Of a stretch of DNA of 64,000 nucleotides, positions 56,205-64,000 are shown one piece after another. The notes under the pieces are model-generated. The model saw nothing but the letters and a program-made list of their open reading frames with translations, was not told where the DNA came from and ran no database searches. A program made the position numbers and the translations under genes. The stretch lies in NCBI GenBank assembly GCA_020726505.1, contig JAHLEZ010000003.1, forward strand, positions 2,418,001-2,482,000, given 5' to 3'. Within the stretch, counting starts at the first letter, position 1. Each line of letters begins with the position of its first letter. The stretch is from Leptodontidium sp. MPI-SDFR-AT-0119 (taxonomy: Eukaryota > Ascomycota > Leotiomycetes > Helotiales > Leptodontidiaceae).

Positions 56205-57486
56205 GGTATTTATTTGAGATTTGGGCTACAGAACATGCAAGGATTTTGAGCGGAAATGATGCCATGAATGATGATGGGAAGATGGATGGATGAGAGACTT
56301 CGGCGTTTAATAGTAGAAAAGCAGATATATTACTGCGCGACGGCCGGTCTATCAATTACAGAATTTCATTTCAGTTTCAGTAAAGCTTCCTACAGTACCA
56401 TTTCTCATTCACCCTTGCTGAGTGGCAAATGTTCTCCAAAATCATGTGTCGCCAGGTGGGTTTCTCCAACCTTTGAAAGTCAATATTCTCCCCGAATTGT
56501 CGGAGCGAAGGGCCAAGACTCTGAAATATGTAACCATCATATGATATCGTTTGGCTTGACTCGCGGACGCTGTTAAGCTCGAGACAGACGATTTCCTCAG
56601 TCTTCGACTTAATTGCAAAGACCTGAGCACCAAATCATTGAGACGTTCCTTCTAACGAACAAGACGGATGATGTTCTCAATCGGACGACGTTCGTGATAA
56701 TTAAGACGACATCCGAACTGATGAATGATCTGAAGTACGAACGATTGAGAGGATTATCATGTAGGATTAAGGCTTGGATCTGGATGACGTGGATAGATTA
56801 GTTACCATCAACCCTTTTACAGGGGTGATACTCGTATGTGCTGTTGGGTGTTAGCTCTTGCTGACTTGATTTGAGGTATTTTGACTGCCCCTTTCAGGAG
56901 GTAGATATATGAAATTTTCAGGTGCTCAATCTTCCGACACTGTGAGCCTACGTACGGGCATTCTTTAGAAGGAAAATTTGAACACGCACGCCTCCCTCAT
57001 ACCAACGGAGATGTCGAACAGCAGATATTGTGCGTAAACTAATTGCCACGACCTACTTTAAGTTTTGGACTTTCAGCAGGCGATAAATATGCTGCTCAAT
57101 CATCAAAAAACGTATGCTTACGATTCGCCCGGACTGCAGGTGGCGGGCTGTTGTTGATTCACAGAGCACCGGCACTCTCGCGAGAAGACAGGAAATTATA
57201 AGGAAAACCAGGTGTATTCAAGCTATAGAGTGATTTTTGGGGCGAAGGGAGGAGGGTGTGATTCTGCTTATGTTAGCTGAAACCTCACATGGAACTGATG
57301 CAACGGACTCTGTACAAGATTCAGATCAAAGTTCCAGAAATTGTATGTATCCTTGCTGCTCCAAATCAGCGACAAAGTCTTGCAAGCTTGTATTTCATCA
57401 CATTCCCTATTGATGATGTCTCCATGAAAGAGGAGAATTTATTCGATTTTAGCTAGCAGTTGAATTTGGCTCTCCTGCTCTTCTCC
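56205..57486. other. 1.3-kb intergenic region
   Basis: No gene is supported. It holds one copy of the dispersed 22-bp repeat at 56499-56520. Open frames are short. The AT content is moderate, with no simple repeats of note. Confidence 0.5.
56499..56520 (+). repeat. dispersed 22-bp repeat, copy 1
   Basis: The 22-bp sequence beginning gtcggagcgaagg is identical to copy 2 at 58573-58594, and CCCCGAA precedes both. In one forward frame both copies read SERRAKTL, so they may be remnants of the same duplicated coding segment. The source is not recognised. Confidence 0.65.
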
Positions 57487-58200
57487 TCAGCGGAGTTGAC
57501 GGAGAATACTGGCAAAGATAGGTTCGCGATTGGCGCGGGTTCTTAATGCATATACCTCGAATACAGGTGGATAAAATCCAGCACTTCCTCAGTCTAGTAG
57601 CGCTATCTTCCCACTATCCAACCGTAAGATATTTCGCGGAGCAAGGTCGGTATGGCAAACTATTAGCTTTGCTGCTGCGAAATCGAACTGCCTTGTCTGG
57701 CTGTCTGGTTGGTATTGCGCAAGTATGTGATTCAACCAATTCTCCATCTCGAAGATAGAAGCGAAGGATGTCGACAGACCGCTATCCGACCATAGGTAGC
57801 CTCGTGGAGAGCCACCACCAGCGGGCCCAGGGCCTTGTCTCAGTGGTACCGGAAGTGTTGCTAGGTGATCGAGGGCATCCACGATGGAATTAACCACGTC
57901 TACCTGCTCCTTAGAAGATGCAGATTCCAGGTACGTAGACATGCTTATACCATCGATGTACTCCATGGCGAGATATCCTATGGATTCATCCTGGAAGAAT
58001 CGGTATGGCTCTGGTACACGGAAAACATCTTGGTTCGCATGCTCCTAGACATATCGCTGTGTCGCGGCTTCAACGGGAGTGATGTCAAGCCCGAACTTGA
58101 CGATCGTGGCGTCTGAGAGGCGGACGAGTCTTGTCCTAGCTGGGCAATTGTTCTTGCAAAAGGAAGCTAGTTCTTCATTGCTAGGCAAGAATGGTGACAT
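57487..58200 (-). pseudogene. aminoglycoside-phosphotransferase-fold kinase with two in-frame stops
   Basis: One frame of 238 codons from ATG 58200. Kinase-like features appear in order: ATIVKFG with the nucleotide-binding Lys35, RVPEPYRFFQDESIGYLAME, YIDGISMSTYLES, the catalytic loop CHTDLAPRNILRLDSGKIAL, and the metal-binding LLD followed by GSAGFYPPVFE. Codon 52 (58047-58045) is TAG in RYV-stop-EHAN and codon 204 (57591-57589) is TGA in LLD-stop-GSAG. In relatives both are Trp (YVWEH and LLDWE). Each is one G-to-A change from TGG. The rest is collinear with no frameshift. Fungal members of this fold are kinases of small molecules with mostly unknown substrates and often occur as many copies. 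This copy looks inactivated. Confidence 0.8.
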
Positions 58201-59122
58201 GATGGAAATCTCAGGAAAAGATATTTAAACTTCCAGAAGAAGCTTGTACTGCAAGAAAGACCACTGAGCAAGAATAGCGGGGTAAGGAGTTAAGTGCAGG
58301 CAGGTTGAGAGTGAATGCTCCACTTGTGCCCTGACAGTATCCAAAGATGTTGTAGAACGAGGCAATTCGCAGGCGCCCTCCACATCTCACTCCTTACTTC
58401 ACAACTATATCGACCCTTTCGTCGCCTACAACCCTAACGCTCTCGGATATACGAGACCAATCACCGCATTCCGAAGCGAGCCTATAAACGAGAAAGTAAG
58501 TTCAACATCTACTGTACTGCTTTTCCCCCTGCTGATATTTGAAGATTGGCTGGCATTCGCCCCGAACCGAATCGTCGGAGCGAAGGGCCAAGACTTTGAT
58601 AGGCATTTAACTCCACAACCCCATCTGGCACTCATTTGAGCTCCGGATTCTGGTTTTCACGGAATCAGCTTATTCCTTTGGCAGTATTCCACTCCTAGAT
58701 AATTGGCTTTTTACAAAGAAAAGTTCGGCATGTAGAATCAGTAAGAATTTTTGATTTTACAGAGATGGGTGGACAGATAGGTGGCTATTTACTACAAGAT
58801 GCACTCTGTCCCTGATCGCCTGATGACGTCCGTAGCCACAGGGAGCTGTCGTTATCACACAACCCCACTTCTCCAACCACCAGAACCATCCCTCTCCAAA
58901 TTTTTGAACTTCTCACCCCTCAATCCTCCCTCCTACCCCGATCAAACCAAACGAAATCGAACCAATTGAATCCCTCTCCTTCTCTCAATCATCGATGTCA
59001 TCACGACTTTAACGACTTGGCACCCAGACCAGAACGCTACGGTGCGATCAACCTCGGCTTCTCGCATCTCAACACCCTACCTACTGTACTACAACCCCAA
59101 CTCCCCCCTCCTCTCTGCCACG
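58201..59122. other. 922-bp intergenic region
   Basis: Upstream of the leftward kinase pseudogene and of the rightward SSADH gene. 58395-58620 can be read as two short exons split by a 49-bp GTAAGT to AAG intron, with YIDPFVAYNPNALGYTRPIT in the first; this may be a gene fragment, but it lacks start and partner. The right end is a CT/CA-rich leader. Confidence 0.45.
58573..58594 (+). repeat. dispersed 22-bp repeat, copy 2
   Basis: Identical to copy 1 at 56499-56520, about 2.1 kb to the left, in the same orientation. It lies at the end of the possible gene fragment noted for this region. Confidence 0.65.
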
Positions 59123-60972
59123 ATGAATACCCTCCGCAGAACATCCACGGCTCCGCCCACACGCACACTCCTCACCCGCTCTCAATTCCAGAAAACGAAT
59201 AACCTCCCAACCATCTGTCCCGCGTCCAGGAGAGCGAGAGCATTAGCCACCATGTCCTTGTCGCATAATGTGCCGAAGTTGAGCGACCCCTCGCTGTTGA
59301 AGACGGGTGTTGCGTATGTGAATGGCGAGTGGGTTGAGGCGAAGTCAGGGAGGACTTTTGAGGTTTTCGGTAAGGTGTTACCTTGGGAATGGGTTGGACT
59401 CGGGATTGGTATTGGAATTGGAATTGGGATGAATTGGAGCTAATTGGTTGTTTGTTTGTGCTATTTAGACCCCTCGTCTGGCAAACTTATAGGCTCAGCG
59501 CCTGAATTCGACGCCGCGGATACACAACGAGCTATCGATGCGGCGGCTGCGGCATTCCCCTCTTTCAAATTGAAGACGGGACGAGAAAGGTCGAAAATGT
59601 TGCGGAAATGGTACGATTTGATGGTACGTTTATACTCGGGCTCGTTTGGAGGGGAAATTGCTTGCTTTCTGTTGGGTGGATGTTGATGTGAAGATAGGTC
59701 GAGAACTCGGAAGATATTGCGAAACTTATTACGTGGGAGAACGGCAAGCCTCTAGCTGATGCGAAGGGAGAGGCTGCTTATGCGGCGAGCTTTTTCGAGT
59801 GGTTTAGTGAGGAGGCGCCGAGGGTTTATGGTGATACTATACCAGCTTCGGTGGCGGGGAATAGGGTGGTTACGATTAAGGAGCCGGTTGGTGTTTGTGG
59901 TTTGATCACACCGTAAGTCTACGCCTCCATTGTATGGGACAGAAACTGATTTGTTAGATGGAACTTCCCAGCAGCCATGATCACACGGAAAATTGGTCCA
60001 GCTCTAGCTGCTGGCTGCACAGTCGTTGCAAAGTCTCCAGGCGAGACACCATTCACGGCTTTAGCTCTCGCTGAGCTTGCCCACAGGGCTGGTATCCCCA
60101 AGGGAGTAGTGAACGTTATCAGCGCCCTCAACAACACTCCAGAAGTCGGTGAACTTCTCACCACCTCTCCAACCATCAAGAAAGTCTCCTTCACCGGCTC
60201 AACTGGCGTCGGAAAGCTCCTCATGAAGCAATCCTCCTCCACACTCAAGAAACTATCTTTCGAACTCGGAGGAAACGCACCCTTCATCGTCTTCGACGAC
60301 GCAGATCTCGACGTAGCGGTCGCCGGCGCAATCGCGTCCAAATTCCGCTCCTCGGGCCAAACCTGTGTCTGCGCAAACAGAATCTTCGTCCAATCCAAGA
60401 TCTACGACTCATTCGCCGAGAAGTTCGCCGCCAAGGTCAAGGAGTTCAAGGTTGGCGGTGGGTATACCGAGGGCGTTACGCATGGCCCACTCATTCACGA
60501 CAGGGCTATCAGTAAAGTCGACGCACATGTCCGAGACGCTGAGAAGAAGGGCGCGAAGGTCATCCAAGGCGGACAGAAGATGCCTGAACTAGGACCGAAT
60601 TTCTTCCAACCTACCATCATCACCGGCATGACGACCGACATGGCACTCGCATCTGAAGAGACTTTCGGGCCCGTCGCTGGCATCTTCAAATTCGAGACCG
60701 AAGAGGAAGTTGTCAGGATAGCTAACTCGGCGGAAGTTGGCCTCGCAGGCTATTTCTTCTCGAGGGATGTCCAGCGTGTGACCAGGGTTGCGGAGGCACT
60801 GGAGGTCGGTATGGTGGGTGTTAATACGGGACTTATCAGTGATCCTGCGGCACCGTTTGGGGGCGTGAAGGAGAGCGGTTTCGGGAGAGAGGGGAGCAAG
60901 TATGGTATTGCTGAGTATCAGGTCACGAAGATGATTACGTATGGGGGCATGGGACAGCCGCTGCAGAAGTGA
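59123..60972 (+). CDS. succinate-semialdehyde dehydrogenase, mitochondrial form
   Basis: Exons 59123-59369, 59469-59623, 59698-59912 and 59958-60972 join to 543 residues. The first 43 residues ([20 protein letters not shown], later SRRARALAT) form a basic mitochondrial presequence. Aldehyde dehydrogenase motifs follow: [20 protein letters not shown], the NAD(P) loop [10 protein letters not shown], the catalytic Glu in [11 protein letters not shown], the catalytic Cys in GQTCVCANR, and [11 protein letters not shown]. The sequence at GQTC and the C-terminal [18 protein letters not shown] fits SSADH (GabD/Uga2), which oxidises succinate semialdehyde to succinate in the GABA shunt. The second ATG at 59252 has a perfect Kozak-like context (GCCACCATG) and would give a form without presequence, so dual location is possible. 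A GGAATT-like repeat lies in intron 1. Confidence 0.95.
59403..59437 (+). repeat. GGAATT/GGTATT-type repeat in SSADH intron 1
   Basis: About five loose copies of an ATTGGA-like hexamer lie just after the 5' splice site of intron 1, which makes the intron longer (99 bp) than most in this window. Confidence 0.75.
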
Positions 60973-60991
60973 TTGGAGTAATTTATGGCTG

Positions 60992-60997
60992 AATAAA
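60992..60997 (+). terminator. AATAAA poly(A) signal of the SSADH gene
   Basis: AATAAA lies 20 bp after the stop codon; a second AATAAA-like site occurs near 61047. Fungal poly(A) signals are loose, so this is a likely but unproven choice. Confidence 0.4.
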
Positions 60998-61311
60998 ATG
61001 GGAATGGCGTATATGGTGCATAGGCAGGTATAAAGATATGAAATGGAAATAAAGTGCTTTTGGGCGATTTAGAAGTGCTCGGCCACGCATCATGCAGTGT
61101 ACATTCTATCGTAGCATGCGGCTCCTACCCTCGCTAGGAATTGAGTTAAGAATAAATTAAGCGAGGCGGGCTCGTTAAATCAATAAACAAGAAAAGTTCC
61201 AAAAAGAATTCACTGCCGTTACGCTTCCACCCACCCACACACATACATACATATATAGAAGCGAATAAGTGGTTTAGGTAATAAGCAAAAATAAAATTCA
61301 AGGAGGCAGCA

Positions 61312-62010
61312 GGACTCGAACCAACTACTCGCAACTCTTAATTTCCTACAACCTGGGGGGGCCTCTGCCTGTGCGGCCACGGTAATTTTAGCCAGGTATG
61401 TAGGAGGAAGTGCGTTCGATCGTTTGAGCAATGTCTTCTTAATATTTGTATTCATACAAGTGGTGGTTGATTAATTGAAAAGCCGGATGTTTGAACTGAA
61501 CGAAGGGGAGGAACTTGGAGATAAAAGAAGGGAGGGAACAAAAAACTGGAGATGAGAGGAATCAAAGAGGAAAGTATGAAGATATTTTTGGTAGGTAGTA
61601 AGAATTGGGGACAATTAGATTCGAACCAACTACTCGAAACTCCTGTTTCCATAATCCTGTGCCCCAAGGTGGTGGCCAGCAATATCTTGGTGGGAAAAGT
61701 GTTGTTTGGCCTAACATAGTGAATTCGGTAAGTGAGATTGAGTGAGTGAATGAATTGCTGAAATCGGGAGCTAAGCGAAGCGAGACGAGCTTCGTTTAGG
61801 TAGTTGAAGTCAATAATGTAGAAGACAAAAGGTGAGAAGTATATCGACCAGGCAATGTCAAAAAAGACTAAGGTAAACGCGTATATCAAGAGGATATTTG
61901 TAAACAGTCGAATGCGAACTCGACTACTCGTAGCCCCTGAGTTCTGCAATATGCTTGCTTCTGGCGCTGGCAGGAGGAAACGCGCTCGACCTTTTGAGCT
62001 TTGTCTGAGC
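61312..62010 (-). repeat. three tRNA-like repeat copies at about 300-bp spacing (SINE-like)
   Basis: On the minus strand three copies share the core GAGTAGTTGGTTCGA-like sequence; the marker CGAGTAG ends at 61325, 61630 and 61924, so the spacing is 305 and 294 bp. Copy 1 contains GGTTCGAGTCC, a perfect RNA polymerase III box B; copy 2 has GGTTCGAATCT. In copy 3 a D-arm-like GCTCAAAAGGTCGAGC (box A) and a five-pair T-arm (GTCGA and TCGAC around GTTCGCAT) can be drawn. The distance between the two arms is longer than in a plain tRNA. Flanks of copies 1 and 3 also match (AGGAGGAA and a TTTGAGC block). A degenerate tRNA-derived SINE in tandem is the best explanation; intact tRNA genes are unlikely. 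Confidence 0.45.
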
Positions 62011-63800
62011 TTGGAAAGAGCTATCTTCGTTTAAGTATCGTATTCTGGTAATCTAAGCGAGTTATAGGGATGTATAAGTGTACGAGAAGCCGGCGATGAC
62101 CCTTTGGCAGGTACGTAGGTACTGTTTCTCGTTCCGCTCGGTCAATGTAACAACAAACAGGCTGCGAGTTGAGGAAATTTCTCATCAAGGGGAGATCTTT
62201 AGGTTTGATTGGAAGATGACCGCTATGCTCAGTTGCGTTGGAAGTCTAAAGGAGAATATGGTATTATCTGTTCTTATATTACTGAGCTTGAATTGATTTC
62301 TCCAACCAGCATTGGCAGCTTCTGCAGTGGTGAAAGAGCCCGGTGAATAGTAACTCTTAAATATTTGTGTATTGTCTGATGCAAAATATGGTATTTTATT
62401 CATGTTTCAAGTGCAGTGCTGGTCAAGCGATACATTCATACTCGATTAGGCATTTGGTCATCTAGAATTATTCTAGATAATGTGGCTTGGAGGCAGAAGT
62501 GAAGTGAGTCTATTTTGAAAACGCAACTTGCGTTCATTCGAGATACTTCCACACACCGATTTATTTAACGAAGTGGGAAGCTTGATGCAAACCTGATTAA
62601 AACTGAGTATTAACTTAGTACAGTTGTACAACTTGAAACCATAGACGTAAGCCGAGGGTTATTGCTATTCGATCTGAACCGACTAAGTTTAGCTAACGGA
62701 TGTACCTGACCATATGCAGTTTAATGGTCCGCTAAATGCTTGTCGCGTGCCCCTTTGCTACCGAAGGGCTTTATGGCATCAAGGGTGGTTGATTCGTTGA
62801 GAATGGGCTTCTGTGTGCCGTGCCAAAAGCCTCACAAGAGCCGGGCGACCAAAACCAGTGGCTTGTTGTCATTGGTCCAACACTTGCTTGGGAGGCCTCC
62901 CAGGGCTCCCATATAAGGAGTCGGTGGGAGACCTCACGACCTCGAGCACGACCGTGGGAAACCTCATTTTCTTTGCCACTGATGTTAAAGAAATTCCCCT
63001 CCCCACCTAAACGTCCGTCTTCCAATTCTACTCAGCAAAGCTCTCTACAGCGACCAACACCGACCCATCCTTATCCTTCCGTCTAGGTGCAATCATCTGA
63101 CCCGTCATTGGCCCTCAGACATCCAGCCTTACCTATTTTCGAGGGCAAAGGTTGGCCGTTAAACACTTTCAGCTTAATTTTCTCCTTCTATTCCCACTGT
63201 TCCCCTTCGGACAGCCTGCTGTCTTTTGTTTCCCGCTCGATTGGAAGACATCGAGCCCAGCCTTCACCTCTTCCCCATTCACTTCTACCTAGGAAGGAAG
63301 AATAATAATTCTTACGCCTAGTACTATTGTTCTATCTTTTCACCGAACGTCAGAGTGTGGCTCCTGAGGAACCACTGAGGAATAACCTCATCGGCTAATT
63401 TTTTAACCTATTCTAACATCTCAACAGTAAGAGACACAAGCACGAGTTGAGGAGCAGCCGCCCTCTTTGGTGGCAATTGCAGTAACCTTCTGCACACGTT
63501 GATGAGCGTGTAACTCATCGCAACATCCATATCTGGCCTATGAGCAGCGTAGTGAACTGCCTTAGGATTCTACAGATTTGGGCATTCTCCGGTTTCGACT
63601 AGACGGCCGGTGCATCGCTCGCGAGTCCAACAATTTCACTCAACAGATCGAACGTTGCCAGCCACATCTCTCACCAAGGCACGTTCTCAAGTGATATTGT
63701 CTGGAGCGGCGTCACCGAGAATCGACGATTCGACAGCACGAATCAACACAGCCTTGTAGACGACGGTGGTCGCTGCATATAGAGCAGACATTCCGACGAT

Positions 63801-64000
63801 ATGGAATCTCTTGAAACAGACATCCTTCAGCCCCAGTGGCTCACTATGACGACTAACGAGTTAGAGCTAGCTCTCTTTCTTAGGTATGATGACGAAGATG
63901 ACGGTATTTTACGGCCGCCATTTGCAGGCGCTACAGAACAGAAACACCTTCCAGTTACGCATCTCAACATCAGCAATTACATTTCGAATGAACATGATCA
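63801..64000 (+). CDS. 5' end of an unidentified protein gene
   Basis: An ATG at 63801 opens a frame of 66 codons that runs off the right edge without a stop. The first residues are MESLETDILQPQWLTMTTNE, followed by an acidic LRYDDEDDGILRP block. No domain can be recognised from this fragment. Support comes only from the open frame, an upstream leader-like region, and the mixed acidic/hydrophobic composition. It could be a chance frame. Confidence 0.35.
   Translation, partial: MESLETDILQPQWLTMTTNELELALFLRYDDEDDGILRPPFAGATEQKHLPVTHLNISNYISNEHD

Larger units (their letters stand above)
60973..63800. other. 2.8-kb region with tRNA-like repeats, no supported protein gene
   Basis: Contains the poly(A) region of SSADH, three tRNA-like repeat copies (61.3-62.0 kb), and then moderately AT-rich unique sequence. 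Open frames such as 61949-61452 (-) run through the repeats and are not gene-like. From 63000 on, the sequence is CT-rich and leader-like toward the right end. Confidence 0.5.

Noticed and set aside
33645..58047. a changed genetic code in which TGA or TAG encodes Trp
   Set aside because: All intact genes here use TGG for Trp and end in ordinary TAA, TAG or TGA; the dehydratase site is not a Trp position in relatives, and both TAG and TGA would have to be reassigned.
61312..61400. a functional tRNA gene
   Set aside because: The box B is good, but the spacing to any D-arm is too long and no acceptor stem or normal anticodon arm can be paired with confidence.
61452..61949. 165-codon open frame on the minus strand
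   Set aside because: It runs through two of the tRNA-like repeat copies and has no domain; the hydrophobic composition comes from T-rich sequence.
1..64000. CRISPR array, rRNA genes or prokaryotic operon signals
   Set aside because: No regularly spaced repeats, rRNA cores or operon-like spacing; the gene structure is plainly fungal.

Overview
This window is nuclear DNA of a filamentous ascomycete (Pezizomycotina; a leotiomycete or close relative is a guess from general style only). The evidence is many genes split by short GT-AG introns of about 45-115 bp, two Zn2Cys6 regulators with fungal middle-homology regions, a NACHT-type NLR remnant with the fungal N-terminal domain, type-B carboxylesterase and Dal5-type transporter families, and long CT-rich leaders.

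Layout. 1-300 is the 3' end of an OXNAD1-like reductase. 530-1615 (-) is a low-complexity hypothetical protein. 4725-6907 (-) is a Zn2Cys6 regulator with about 7 kb of nearly gene-free DNA upstream. 13996 holds a 66-residue membrane protein and 16588-17223 a secreted, probably GPI-anchored Cys-rich protein. 19490-20723 (-) is a broken NLR gene next to AT-rich sequence. 21274-28652 is a dense housekeeping block: Dcr2-like phosphoesterase, a Trm61-like tRNA methyltransferase, an alpha/beta hydrolase, mitochondrial ClpP, and a conserved mitochondrial protein. 30050-48055 is a metabolic block: MFS sugar transporter, secreted carboxylesterase with a nonsense codon, RidA, a PLP Ser/Thr dehydratase with a nonsense codon, a second Zn2Cys6 regulator, a Dal5-type permease, a D-glutamate cyclase-like protein (DUF1445) and a full-length 5-oxoprolinase. 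An F-box protein, arginase, a Cuz1-like zinc finger protein, a spartin/senescence-domain protein, an aminoglycoside-phosphotransferase-fold pseudogene, and a mitochondrial succinate-semialdehyde dehydrogenase follow. The right end carries three tRNA-like repeat copies and the start of an unidentified gene.

How the genes fit together. 37.2-48.1 kb looks like a nitrogen and amino-acid catabolic neighbourhood: a regulator, a permease of the allantoate/carboxylate type, a D-glutamate cyclase-like enzyme (glutamate to 5-oxo-D-proline) and 5-oxoprolinase (5-oxoproline to glutamate), the last two diverging from one 421-bp promoter that holds a GATA-type site. Just left, RidA diverges from the kind of PLP dehydratase whose reactive enamine product RidA removes. 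Arginase and SSADH extend the theme, though physical proximity alone does not prove co-regulation.

The most unusual signal is a set of decayed genes: at least four in-frame stops (33645, 36176, 58045, 57589) inside otherwise collinear coding frames, each explainable by one C:G to T:A transition, and an NLR whose Walker A glycine is replaced by Arg, also a G-to-A type change, plus frameshifts. This resembles light RIP or recent pseudogenisation and deserves a check against raw reads. All exon boundaries were derived by hand from splice signals and frame continuity; no alignment or expression data were available.
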